NCBI RefSeq assembly: GCF_000613285.1
Contig: NZ_BAIN01000013.1
Span: 1-61,096 of the forward strand
DNA from: Acetobacter papayae JCM 25143
GTDB taxonomy: Bacteria; Pseudomonadota; Alphaproteobacteria; Acetobacterales; Acetobacteraceae
Direction: 5' to 3'
Length of the DNA stretch: 61,096 nucleotides
Shown: in pieces, positions 50,057 to 61,096 of the stretch
How positions within the stretch are numbered: the stretch's first letter is position 1
Layout of the letters: every line of letters begins with the position of its first letter
The notes under the pieces: model-generated
What the model saw: the letters and a program-made list of their open reading frames with translations, nothing else
Databases searched by the model: none
What the model was told of the DNA's origin: nothing
Program-made: the position numbers and the translations under genes

Positions 50057-50874
50057 GCCTGATGTGGCTGAACGGGGAACTGGTGGCACTCGATGCCGCG
50101 CGGATCAGCCCCATGGATCGTGGCTTTACACTGGGTGATGGCCTGTTCGAGACCATGCGCGTGCGCGCAGGCTGGGTCATGAATTTGTATGCCCATATGG
50201 CGCGCCTGGTCGAAGGTGGGCGGGTTCTGGGCCTGCCAGTGCCTGACACCGCCGCCGTGCGTCAGGCTTTGTGTGAACTGCTCGATGCGACCGATCTTGA
50301 GGAAGGCAGTATCCGCCTGACCCTGAGCCGGGGCGAAGGCCCGCGTGGGTTGCAGCCGCCTGTGAATGGCCGCCCTACACTGGCGCTGACAGCCAGCCCC
50401 GGCGCGTTTGCCCGCACAACGGTGCGTGCCATCACCAGCAAGCTTATTCGACGGGATGAAACCTCGCCCCTTTCGCGGATCAAGAGCCTGAACTACCTGC
50501 CCGGTATTCTGGCCCGGCAGGAAGCCGCCCGCGCCAGCGCGGAGGAAGCCTTGTTGCTGAACATGCAGGGCCGCGTGGCGGAAAGTACCATCAGCACGAT
50601 TATTGTCGCTTCGGAAGATGGTGAACTGACAACCCCGCCTGTGAGCGAGGGCGCTCTGCCGGGGGTTGCGCGCGGGGTGCTGTTGGCACGCGGTCTAGTG
50701 CGTGAGGCCACGCTCGAGAATGAGCAGATTTTGTGGGCGCGTGGGGTCTGGCTGGTCAACACCCTTTCTTTGCGGGAAGTCACGGTGCTGGATGGGCAGG
50801 CACTGGCAACCGATCTGGCGTTGACAGAGACTCTGGCGACCTGTTTCGATACCGTGCCTGATGCATGGAGCTGA
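50053..50874 (+). CDS. pabC: Aminodeoxychorismate lyase (class IV PLP enzyme)
   Basis: Converts 4-amino-4-deoxychorismate to p-aminobenzoate and pyruvate. The 273-residue fold-type IV protein has ISPMDRGFTLGDGLFETMRV, the PLP lysine in LSRIKSLNYLPGILA, and NMQGRVAESTIST (class IV signature region). The ATGA overlap with pabB supports the lyase call. A D-amino acid or branched-chain aminotransferase is the alternative on sequence alone. Confidence 0.9.
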   Translation: MSLMWLNGELVALDAARISPMDRGFTLGDGLFETMRVRAGWVMNLYAHMARLVEGGRVLGLPVPDTAAVRQALCELLDATDLEEGSIRLTLSRGEGPRGLQPPVNGRPTLALTASPGAFARTTVRAITSKLIRRDETSPLSRIKSLNYLPGILARQEAARASAEEALLLNMQGRVAESTISTIIVASEDGELTTPPVSEGALPGVARGVLLARGLVREATLENEQILWARGVWLVNTLSLREVTVLDGQALATDLALTETLATCFDTVPDAWS

Positions 50875-51098
50875 TGCAGGTTTGCCCGCTTCGGGCCGTC
50901 CTGAATACTGGCGGGCAGGCTTGGCCGGGTGGCCTAAGGAGTGCACAGGTGGTCAGGCATGCAGGGACGGCGCTTGCATGACGGTACATTAGGCGGAATC
51001 GTGCCAGCCGCCGCAGGGTCGGGCGGCATATGCCACGCATGGATCGATCACACCTGTAATGCCGTGGCACCAAAGCAGTGCAACATGAGGGGGATATC

Positions 51099-52220
51099 AT
51101 GCAGGCGGAAACAACAGCACGGCAGGACAGTGGCGCGAATGCTCCCCGGTATGACCTGCGGCAGATCGATTGCGACCCCAATTTCTGGTACCCGATCGCG
51201 TGGTCACGCAAGGTGCGGCCCGGCAAGGCTTTTGCCGCGCGTTATGCTGGCCAGCCTATTGCGCTGATTCGCCCTGAATATGGCCCCGTCTATGCGCTGG
51301 AAGATCGCTGTGCCCACCGTCAGGTGCCGCTGAGCAAGGGCGTGGTGGATGAAAAAGGCTGCGTGAAGTGCTGCTACCATGGCTGGGCGTTCAACCAGCA
51401 GGGGCATTGTGTCACCGTTCCTTATCTTAACCGTGAGGATGTGGGCCGCCCTGTCCGGACTTTTCCGTGCCGCGAAAAAAGTGGGCTGATTTTCATCTTC
51501 CCCGGAGACCCGGCACTGGCCGATAGCGTCCCGGTGCCCGATATCGCACAGGTGGGTAACCCGGAATATAAGACCCGCCAGTTCAACCCACGGCTGAAAT
51601 GCCACTACACCTTCATGCATGAAAACCTGATGGATATGAACCATCAGTTCCTGCACCGCCGCCAGATGGGCTCCATTACCGCCCGCTTTTTGGGGCAGGA
51701 CAAGGGCGAGAATTTTATGGAGGCGCGGTACAGCTTTGCCCGTACGGCGGGTAATCAGCCACTGGCCGAAGCCCTGATTTTCGGGCGGCATCATGATCTT
51801 GAAGGGCGTGAACAGCCGGTGGAGGAAGTGGTCTCCATCCGCACCACCTATCCGTACCAGACATTGCAGATCCACGATAAGGATGGCGATCTGATCATGG
51901 ATCTGTGGGTGTGTTATGTGCCGCTGGGCGAAACCCAGCAGGTTACGCAGGCTTTCGGCCTCCTGTCGGTCAAGAAACCCAAATGGGCATTTCTGCTCGA
52001 TATCGCATGGCCCGCCCTTGGCCTGTTCACGCACCGTATTTTTGAAGAAGACCGCGAAATCGTGGAGATGGAGCAGGCCGCATGGCGTGAACTGGGGGGA
52101 GACCACAATATCGAGGTCTTTCCCGTGGTGCGGAACCTGCGCACCCTACTGGCTGCGCATGGTGTGCCCAACCGCTATGCCCAGCCCTTGCCCGACAAGG
52201 TGCCTGCGGCTGCGGTCTGA
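51099..52220 (+). CDS. Rieske non-heme iron oxygenase, alpha-type, unknown substrate
   Basis: A 373-residue oxygenase. The ATG at 51099 has GAGGGGG about 6 bases upstream. The N-terminal Rieske 2Fe-2S domain has EDRCAHRQVPLSKG and then CVKCCYHGWAF, fitting CxH-x17-CxxH. The catalytic domain has HENLMDMNHQFLHRR, the DxxH...H iron site; here only three residues separate the two histidines, where four is usual. No ferredoxin or reductase gene is nearby, so electrons come from elsewhere. Related proteins are demethylases or ring hydroxylases; substrate cannot be told from sequence. Confidence 0.85.
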   Translation: MQAETTARQDSGANAPRYDLRQIDCDPNFWYPIAWSRKVRPGKAFAARYAGQPIALIRPEYGPVYALEDRCAHRQVPLSKGVVDEKGCVKCCYHGWAFNQQGHCVTVPYLNREDVGRPVRTFPCREKSGLIFIFPGDPALADSVPVPDIAQVGNPEYKTRQFNPRLKCHYTFMHENLMDMNHQFLHRRQMGSITARFLGQDKGENFMEARYSFARTAGNQPLAEALIFGRHHDLEGREQPVEEVVSIRTTYPYQTLQIHDKDGDLIMDLWVCYVPLGETQQVTQAFGLLSVKKPKWAFLLDIAWPALGLFTHRIFEEDREIVEMEQAAWRELGGDHNIEVFPVVRNLRTLLAAHGVPNRYAQPLPDKVPAAAV

Positions 52221-52267
52221 GCTTTTTATCCTTGCCTGCATGGCCAAAAAACGCCATACAGGCGCCG

Positions 52268-52283
52268 CCCGGCCATGGCCGGG
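52268..52283. repeat. Perfect 16-base palindrome in the rpsB leader
   Basis: CCCGGCCATGGCCGGG lies 93 bases before rpsB and 47 bases after the Rieske stop. It may be part of a structured leader or end the upstream transcript. No T run follows. Confidence 0.6.
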
Positions 52284-52376
52284 ACAACGCACGCGGGGCC
52301 ATGCCTCACTGGTGCCGGTCTTTAACAGCCCGGTAGCGCTCCGCGGAGGTACAACCAGATAAGTAGGATAACGCCA

Positions 52377-53157
52377 ATGGCGATGCCCGATTTCACTCTG
52401 CGCCAGCTCCTTGAAGCTGGTGTTCACTTTGGTCACCACACCCGCCGCTGGAACCCGCGCATGGCGCCGTACCTGTTCGGTGTGCGCAACCAGGTTCACA
52501 TCATCGACCTGCAGCAGACCGTTGGCCTGCTCGATCGCGCCTGAAGGCGATTCGTGATGTCGTAGCCGGTGGTGGCCGCGTTCTGTTCGTTGGCACCAAG
52601 CGCGCCGCACAGGACCCGATTGCTGAAGCAGCGCGTCGCTGCGGCCAGTATTACGTCAACCATCGCTGCTGGGCGGCATGCTCACCAACTGGAAGACCAT
52701 TCAGGGTTCCATCAAGCGCCTGCGCCAGATCGAAGAAACCCTCGAAGGCAACACCTCCGGTCTGACCAAGAAGGAAGTTCTTGATCTGACCCGCCAGCGC
52801 GACAAGCTGGAGCGTTCGCTCGGTGGTATCAAGGAAATGGGCGGCCTGCCGGACGTCCTGTTCGTGATCGACACCAACAAGGAAAAGCTGGCCATTGAAG
52901 AAGCCAACAAGCTGGGTATCCCGGTTGTGGCCGTTCTGGACAGCAACTCCGATCCGCGTGGCGTGACCTTCCCGGTTCCGGGCAACGATGACGCCATCCG
53001 CGCTATCGGCCTGTACTGTGATCTGGTGTCTGCTTCCGTTCTGGACGGCATTTCGGCTGAGCTGGGCGCTTCCGGCGCTGACCTTGGTGCGGCTGAAGAT
53101 CTGGTTGAAGAACCGGCTCTGGAAGAAGCCGCAGCCGACGCCCCGGCGGCTGGCTGA
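52377..53157 (+). CDS. rpsB: 30S ribosomal protein S2, two frameshifts
   Basis: Small-subunit protein S2. The ATG at 52377 gives [24 protein letters not shown] lies about 9 bases upstream. [20 protein letters not shown] follows. The frame is broken twice: near 52541 (one C added restores [13 protein letters not shown]) and near 52668 (one G added restores [13 protein letters not shown]). Downstream: [20 protein letters not shown] and the C-terminal acidic tail [19 protein letters not shown]. The corrected length is about 260 residues. S2 is indispensable, so both breaks are probably errors. tsf follows as in most bacteria. Confidence 0.95.
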
Positions 53158-53175
53158 TACGTCTTCAAGGAAGGC

Positions 53176-53201
53176 AGCCCGGTTTAGGCCGGGCTGTTTT
53201 C
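53176..53201 (+). terminator. Terminator between rpsB and tsf
   Basis: CAGCCCGG-TTTAGG-CCGGGCTG followed by TTTTCATTT, 18 bases after the rpsB stop. Probably a partial terminator that lowers tsf relative to rpsB. Confidence 0.75.
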
Positions 53202-53237
53202 ATTTGTCACGGCCCGCTTTAAGCGGGTGGAAAAATA

Positions 53238-53270
53238 CCTTGGCGCGCCCTGAGCAAGGGCGCGCCAAGG
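53238..53270 (+). promoter_or_regulatory. Perfect 14-base-pair hairpin in the tsf leader
   Basis: CCTTGGCGCGCCCT, loop GAGCA, and its exact complement, ending 20 bases before the tsf ATG. A second, smaller inverted repeat (CCCGCTT with AAGCGGG) is at 53213-53227. Could control or stabilise the tsf message; function unknown. Confidence 0.6.
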
Positions 53271-53290
53271 GCTTATAAGGAGTACGGAAC

Positions 53291-54195
53291 ATGGCGGAAA
53301 TTACCGCAGCACTGGTCAAGGATCTGCGCGAGAAAACCGGCGCGGGCATGATGGATTGCAAAAAGGCGCTGAACGAAGCGGCTGGCGACATCGAAGCCGC
53401 TGTCGACTGGCTGCGTAAGAAGGGCCTTGCCGCCGCTGCCAAGAAGTCCGGCCGTGTCGCGGCTGAAGGTCTGGTTGCCGTGGCCTCCAACGACCTTTCC
53501 GCTGCCATGGTTGAAGTTAACGCCGAAACCGACTTCGTGGCGCGTAACGAAGCCTTCCAGACCTTTGTTGAGGAAGTGGCCAAGGTTGCCCTCAAGGTTG
53601 GTGAAGACCTCGAAGCCATCAAGCAGCTACGCTGGCCAGCGGTCGCACCGTTGCCGAGGAACTGACGCACCTGATCGCCACCATCGGCGAGAACATGTCC
53701 CTGCGTCGCGCCCGCGTTTTCACCGTGCCGTCTGGCGTGGTGGCAACTTATGTGCACGGCGCACTGCGTCCGGGTCTGGGCAAGATTGGCGTTCTGGCTG
53801 CTATCGAAGCACCGAGCACCTCCGATGCGATTGAAGTGCTGGGTCGTCAGATCGGCATGCATGTTGCTGCTACCCGTCCTTCCTCGCTGGATGTCGACAA
53901 TCTGGATCAGGATGCCGTTGCACGTGAACGCGCCGTGCTGATCGAGCAGTCCCGCGCTTCCGGCAAGCCCGAAGCCATCATCGAAAAGATGGTCGAAGGC
54001 CGTATCCGCAAGTTCTACGAAGAAGTGGTGCTGCTGGAGCAGGTGTGGGTGCATGACGGCGAAACCCGCGTGAAGGACGTGGTGAAGAAGGCTGGCGTGA
54101 AGCTGGTTGGCTTCGACCGCTTCCAGCTTGGCGAAGGCATTGAAAAGGTTGCTGACGACTTCGCTGCTGAAGTCGCCAAGGTTGCCGGCGCCTGA
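53291..54195 (+). CDS. tsf: Elongation factor Ts, one frameshift
   Basis: Exchanges GDP on EF-Tu. The ATG at 53291 starts [20 protein letters not shown]. The UBA-like N-terminal and core motifs are [29 protein letters not shown]. One base is missing near 53623; adding a G restores [20 protein letters not shown]. The rest, [35 protein letters not shown] and [13 protein letters not shown], is complete. The corrected length is about 301 residues. Confidence 0.96.
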
Positions 54196-54214
54196 GCGTA
54201 AGGCTTCTGTGGCC

Positions 54215-54981
54215 ATGAACAAGGGCGGGGTGTCTCCGGCGGAGGCCCCCGCCCTTGTTGTTTCTGCCACCCTCATGGGTGAGACGGCAGCCCGCGTGCA
54301 TGTGCTGACCGAGGCCGAAGGGCTGGTGCGCGGTATGGTGCATGGGGGTGCCAGCCGGGCCGGGCGTGCGCTGTGGCAGCCCGGTAATGTGGTGCGCACC
54401 ACAATCCGCCAGCGGGGCGATACGGGACTGCCCACGTTTTCGGGCGAACTGCTTTATGGCTGCGCGGGGCGGCTGTTTTCAGCACCGCTGGCGCTGGCAT
54501 GGTGCAGTCAGCCTGCACGCTGCTGGAAACGACCCTGCCGGAGCGCGAACCCTGCCTGCCGTTATTTGCCGCCAGCGTGCGGCTTTTGTCGTTTCTGGGG
54601 TATGACGCGGCGGTGGCGGAACGCGAGGGCATGCCCCACTATATTCTGTGGGAGGCCGAGCTGCTGCGCACACTCGGGTTTGGGCTGGACCTGCAGGCCT
54701 GCGCCGTAACGGGCTGTGTGGATAATCTGGCCTATGTCTCGCCGCGCAGTGGCCGGGCTGTGAGCGAGGAAGGGGCAGGGGCGTGGAAAGACCGCTTGCT
54801 GCCGTTACCCGCCTTCCTGCGCGATGCGCAGGCCGAAGGGGATATAAAGGACTGGCAGCAGGGTCTTGCGTTAACGGGATATTTTCTGGAGCGGCACGCT
54901 TTCGGCCAGCGGCATCACCCCCTGCCTGCCGCCCGCACGCGTCTTGCGCAAAGACTGGCACAGAGTGACGAGGCAGGCTGA
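54215..54981 (+). CDS. recO: DNA repair protein RecO, one frameshift
   Basis: Loads RecA with RecR in the RecF pathway. It starts 19 bases after tsf. The OB-fold N-terminus is ALVVSATLMGETAARVHVLTEAEGLVRG (aligning with the HGET region), then QPGNVVRTTIRQRGD. A base is missing near 54498; adding it restores ALAMVQSACTLLETTLPE. The C-terminal part has LRTLGFGLDLQACAVTG and YVSPRSGRAVSEEGA. Only one of the usual zinc cysteines is clear. The corrected length is about 255 residues. The first codons lie inside a strong inverted repeat (54218-54259). Confidence 0.88.
54218..54262 (+). terminator. Strong hairpin over the recO start (tsf terminator or attenuator)
   Basis: AACAAGGGCGGGG pairs perfectly (13 bases) with CCCCGCCCTTGTT, with an inner CTCC/GGAG helix, followed by GTTTC. 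It starts 22 bases after the tsf stop, where a terminator is expected, but also covers the recO start. Confidence 0.65.
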
Positions 54982-55229
54982 CACTGCGAGTGCAGGTGGG
55001 AGCATGTCAGGTGGAAGATGTGTCAGGCAGCGTTCTGCCAAAGAGCGGGCTGCTCGTGGCGTGGCAGACCGTGTTTCTGGTCAGGTAAAGGACGCGTTTG
55101 CATGAGGTGATGCGCGCTTCTGGCGTGATACGGTCATGACAAGACTGGCACAACGCAAGCAGGGTCTATATGTCTGGCAGGCAGGTCGGAACGCCCGATT
55201 GATGGAATGGCGTGTGTGCGGAGCATGAA

Positions 55230-57437
55230 ATGAACGAGACAGTCGCAGGTCACATAGAAGAGACAAAGCTGGCGGATGCGCTGAGCCAGCGTTATCTGGC
55301 CTATGCGATGTCCACCATCATGTCGCGCTCGCTGCCTGATGTGCGTGACGGGCTCAAGCCTGTTCACCGTCGGCTGGTTTACGCCATGCACCAGCTCAAG
55401 CTCGACCCGGCCTCCGGGTTCAAGAAATGCGCGCGCGTGGTTGGTGATGTTATCGGTAAGTTCCACCCCCATGGCGATGCCTCGGTTTACGAGGCGCTGG
55501 TGCGTCTGGCGCAGGATTTTGCCGCCCGCTACCCGCTGGTGGAAGGGCAGGGCAATTTCGGCTCCATTGATGGCGATAACGCGGCCGCCATGCGTTATAC
55601 CGAAGCCCGCCTGACCGATGTGGCTGTAGCCCTGCTGGACGGTATTGAAGATGATGCGGTGGATTTCCGTCCGACCTATGATGGCGAGGAGCAGGAACCA
55701 GTTGTCCTGCCCGCGGCTTTTCCCAACATCCTTGCCAATGGCGCGGCCGGTATTGCGGTGGGTATGGCCACGAACATTCCGCCGCATAATGCAGCCGAGG
55801 TGTGCAAGGCCGCCGCTGTGCTGGCACGCAAGCCCGAGGCCGAAACGGCGGAGCTTCTGACCCATATCGCAGGGCCGGATTTCCCGACCGGCGGCCTGAT
55901 TATGGAAGATGCGCGCGCCATCGCACAGGCTTACGAGACAGGCCGAGGTGGTTTTCTTATCCGGGCGCGCTGGCATGTCGAGCAGGGGCGCTTTGGCACG
56001 TGGCAGATCGTGGTGACGGAAATTCCCTATCAGGTGCAGAAATCGCGCCTGATAGAGCAGATTGCCGAAGCCATGGAGCAGAAAAAACTGCCCCTGCTGG
56101 GTGATGTGCGTGACGAAAGCACGGATGAAATCCGTCTGGTGCTGGAGCCCAAGTCACGCGGGATCGAGCCCGAGGTGCTGATGGAAACCCTGTTCAGGGC
56201 CAAGCTGCTGGAAAGCCGCTTTGCCCTGAATATGAACGTGCTGGGGCCAGACCGCGCGCCTGCCGTCATGGGGCTGAAAGCGGTTTTGCGCGCATGGCTG
56301 GACCACCGGCACGAGGTGCTGGAGCGCCGGAGCCGCCACCGGCTTGCGGCGGTGGAGCGCAGGTTGGAAATTCTGGCCGGTTTTCTGGTCGTTTACCTCA
56401 ATCTTGATGAGGTAATCCGCATCATCCGTGAGGAGGACGATGCAAAGGCCAGTCTGATGCAGGTTTTCAGCCTGACAGACCTGCAGGCGGAATCGGTGCT
56501 GAACATGCGCCTGCGTAGCCTGCGTCGGCTTGAGGAAATGGATATAAAGCGCGAGCATGATGCGCTTTCCACCGAAAAGCGTAGCCTGCTGGGCCTGCTG
56601 GGAGACCAGAGCCTACGCTGGGAGCGTATCGCGACCGAACTGGACGGCATGGCCGTGCAACTGGCCAAAGGCCCGATTGGCAAGCGGCGTAGCACCATCG
56701 CCAGCGCGCCCAAGGCGGTGGATGTGTCCGTGGTGGAGGCGGTGGAGCGTGAGCCGTTGACCATGATCCTGTCGCAAAAAGGTTGGGTGCGGGCGCTTAA
56801 GGGTCATGTGAGCGATCTGGAAAGCCAGAAGTTCAAGGAGGGCGATGCCCTCAGGCTGGCGTTGCCCTGCCAGAGCACGGATAGGGTGTGCTTTTTCGCA
56901 ACCGATGGGCGCGCCTTTACCCTGCGTGCAGGAGATCTGCCGCGCGGGCGGGGTGATGGCCAGCCTGTGCGTCTGCTGATGGATCTGTCGAATGACGAGG
57001 AACTGGTAGCCGTATTCGTGCTTGAAGAAGGCGGGCGCAGGCTTGTGGCGTCCAGTGCAGGGCGCGGCATGATAGTGGAGGATGATGCGCTGGTGGCGGA
57101 AAAGCGCTCTGGCCGACAGGTGCTTAACCTCAAAACCGGAGAGGTAGCGCGCGTATGCGTTGCCGCTCAGGGCAATCAGGTGGCGGTGCTGGGCGATAAC
57201 CGGCGCTTTTTGATCTTCCCGCTGGCGGAACTGCCTGTCATGGCGCGCGGTCTGGGTGTGGCGTTGCAGAAATACGCCGAGGGTGGTTTGCGGCAGGCCA
57301 TGGTCTTTGATAGCGCGCAGGGGCTGATCTGGCCGGGCAATGCCCGCCCGAGAAGCGAGGACGATCTGCGGGAATGGCAGGGCAAGCGGGCGGCGGTTGG
57401 CAAACAGGCTCCGCCTTGGGCGCTGCGTAAAGCCTAG
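55230..57437 (+). CDS. parC: DNA topoisomerase IV subunit A
   Basis: Separates replicated chromosomes. The ATG at 55230 ([13 protein letters not shown]) has GGAG about 8 bases upstream. The catalytic tyrosine is in [14 protein letters not shown]. The quinolone-determining region is [20 protein letters not shown], where Ala84 occupies the position of E. coli ParC Ser80. [16 protein letters not shown] and the short C-terminal beta-propeller-like region fit ParC rather than GyrA; the GyrA-box (QRRGGKG) is absent. 735 residues, as expected for alphaproteobacteria. Confidence 0.92.
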   Translation: MNETVAGHIEETKLADALSQRYLAYAMSTIMSRSLPDVRDGLKPVHRRLVYAMHQLKLDPASGFKKCARVVGDVIGKFHPHGDASVYEALVRLAQDFAARYPLVEGQGNFGSIDGDNAAAMRYTEARLTDVAVALLDGIEDDAVDFRPTYDGEEQEPVVLPAAFPNILANGAAGIAVGMATNIPPHNAAEVCKAAAVLARKPEAETAELLTHIAGPDFPTGGLIMEDARAIAQAYETGRGGFLIRARWHVEQGRFGTWQIVVTEIPYQVQKSRLIEQIAEAMEQKKLPLLGDVRDESTDEIRLVLEPKSRGIEPEVLMETLFRAKLLESRFALNMNVLGPDRAPAVMGLKAVLRAWLDHRHEVLERRSRHRLAAVERRLEILAGFLVVYLNLDEVIRIIREEDDAKASLMQVFSLTDLQAESVLNMRLRSLRRLEEMDIKREHDALSTEKRSLLGLLGDQSLRWERIATELDGMAVQLAKGPIGKRRSTIASAPKAVDVSVVEAVEREPLTMILSQKGWVRALKGHVSDLESQKFKEGDALRLALPCQSTDRVCFFATDGRAFTLRAGDLPRGRGDGQPVRLLMDLSNDEELVAVFVLEEGGRRLVASSAGRGMIVEDDALVAEKRSGRQVLNLKTGEVARVCVAAQGNQVAVLGDNRRFLIFPLAELPVMARGLGVALQKYAEGGLRQAMVFDSAQGLIWPGNARPRSEDDLREWQGKRAAVGKQAPPWALRKA

Positions 57438-57440
57438 CTT

Positions 57441-58214
57441 TTAGAACAGGGGGGCATCTGGAAACAGATCCTCCCGCCCGGTTGCTATGGGTTCATCCGT
57501 ATTCAGGGGGCGCCAATGGCCGCCCCGCAGGATTTCCGCCGGGCGGTATCGGCTTTTATAGGCCATTTTGGGGCTGCCCGGCACCCAGTACCCCAGATAC
57601 AGGTAAGGCTTGCCCAGCAGGATTGTCTGGCGGGCCAGAAACAGAATGACATGGCACCCCAGTGAGCGGTGCGGCATGTCGGGTCTGTAAAAGCTGTAAA
57701 CAGCCGAAAGTCCATCTTCCAGCACGTCTATCAGGCTGACAGCCAGCAGTGTGCCCGCCGTATCGCGGAATTCGATCACGCGGGTATCTACCGGCGTGTC
57801 TTCCAGCATGATGGCGTAATCCTGCTCGTTCATGCCCGCCATGTCGCCATCCGCATGGCGATGATCCAGATACAGGCGGAACAGCGCATATTGTTCCGTC
57901 GTGGCGGCAGGGGGGCAGAGTGTCGCTTCCAGATCGGCATTGCGCCGCCAGACCCGGCGCTGCGTCCTGTCAGGCTGAAAATCGGCTACCGGCAGGCGGA
58001 TGGGGATACAGGCCGAACACCCCGCGCAGAGCGGGGCATAGGCCAGCGTGTGGCTGCGCCTGAACCCCGCGCGTGACAAATGGCTGTGCAGTTTGTCGGC
58101 TTCCGGCACCGACAGGTCGGCCAGCACCTTACGCTCCATCCGGTCCGGCAGATAGGGGCAGGGCTGCGGGGTAGAGGCAAAAAACAGGCGCGGCAGAGGG
58201 AGGCGAGGGGTCAT
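57441..58214 (-). CDS. bpt: Aspartate/glutamate leucyltransferase
   Basis: Transfers leucine from tRNA to N-terminal Asp or Glu, marking proteins for the N-end rule pathway. The 257-residue protein has the ATE N-terminal cysteines YAPLCAGCSACIPIRLP and the C-terminal VYSFYRPDMPHRSLG, YLGYWVPGSPKMAYKSRYRPAE. This domain set fits Bpt rather than Aat. It stops 4 bases from the convergent parC stop. Confidence 0.93.
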   Translation of the reverse strand: MTPRLPLPRLFFASTPQPCPYLPDRMERKVLADLSVPEADKLHSHLSRAGFRRSHTLAYAPLCAGCSACIPIRLPVADFQPDRTQRRVWRRNADLEATLCPPAATTEQYALFRLYLDHRHADGDMAGMNEQDYAIMLEDTPVDTRVIEFRDTAGTLLAVSLIDVLEDGLSAVYSFYRPDMPHRSLGCHVILFLARQTILLGKPYLYLGYWVPGSPKMAYKSRYRPAEILRGGHWRPLNTDEPIATGREDLFPDAPLF

Positions 58215-58281
58215 GCGTCCCCCGCCGTTTTGCCGGTTATCGTACCGGTTGTGCCCCCCTGTGCGCGCCTGCCCAAGGGGT

Positions 58282-60883
<2,602 letters not shown>

Positions 60884-61074
60884 GTATTTTTCTCCTGTCA
60901 GGCGAACGCGGAAAGCTGTAAGAAACCGTTCCACAGTGTTGCTGCTATAAGACAGCGCGCGGACGCATCAGGCAAGATGTGTTCCATGCGTAATGAAAAG
61001 TGGCGCTCTCCCCCGGTTGTCTGCCCGTGTGGCGCTGGACGGCCAGAGACTTTCGACTTTGAGGAAACACCCGC

Positions 61075-61096
61075 ATGAGCCACACCGATCTGGATC
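61075..61096 (+). CDS. Start of an unidentified gene (partial)
   Basis: An ATG at 61075 preceded by GAGGAAA at a normal distance opens a frame MSHTDLD that leaves the window. Only seven residues are visible, so no family can be named. Confidence 0.45.

Noticed and set aside
52377-53157. rpsB as a pseudogene
   Set aside because: S2 is indispensable, both breaks are one-base deletions like those in 17 other genes, and repair gives a full-length, well-conserved protein.

Overview
The window is a 61 kb chromosomal segment of high-GC (about 60% by eye), densely packed bacterial DNA. The gene content points to an alphaproteobacterium, most likely an acetic acid bacterium (Acetobacteraceae). The evidence is an alphaproteobacterial-type RNase E with an acidic insertion, a metal-site variant of HemB without the cysteine triad, Bpt-type leucyltransferase, a probable hopanoid C-3 methylase (HpnR, typical of acetic acid bacteria and methanotrophs), and tRNA genes that encode CCA. 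Genus cannot be fixed from sequence alone.

Layout. 1-5.2 kb: rne (minus, running off the left edge), a Tat-exported amidase, two tandem tRNA-Leu(CAG) genes and an NDUFA9-like epimerase. 5.3-14.7 kb: gltD-gltB (ammonia assimilation), pepF and an ABC1/UbiB-family gene. 14.7-21 kb: a lipoprotein, the ispH-thrB-rnhA run, then a minus-strand glycosyltransferase-nadK pair and an OmpA-like protein. 21-25.7 kb: TPR protein, heptosyltransferase-like GT9, thrS, infC. 25.7-32.5 kb: SIMPL protein, orphan OmpR-type regulator, AI-2E-type permease, MFS transporter, ABC-F ATPase, ndk. 32.8-41.1 kb: hpnR, a chorismate-lyase-like protein, a small metal-binding protein, a small lipoprotein, an HNH protein, gluQ, two tandem aminotransferases and a DMT exporter. 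41.2-45 kb: an AT-rich diguanylate cyclase gene, a Tat-exported solute-binding protein, tRNA-Asn, and panC followed by ridA. 45.3-57.4 kb: dnaE, pabB-pabC, a Rieske oxygenase, rpsB-tsf-recO and parC. 57.4-61.1 kb: bpt, hemB, an APC amino acid permease and the first codons of a further gene.

The most pervasive feature is technical or evolutionary rather than a new system: 18 genes contain a total of 24 breaks, and every one is restored by adding a single base. Most lie in short G or C runs. They hit genes that cannot be lost (rpsB, tsf, dnaE, thrS, ispH, gltB), so I read them as sequencing or assembly deletions and annotate each gene as one CDS across its breaks. The most interesting biological points are an apparent ATA start codon for infC, a tRNA-Leu tandem duplication that copied its promoter, a transferred-looking GGDEF gene, an operator-like palindrome upstream of hpnR, strong hairpins in the hemB, rpsB and tsf leaders, and a terminator-like hairpin that covers the recO start. 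I found no CRISPR array, prophage, transposase or clearly novel multi-gene system.
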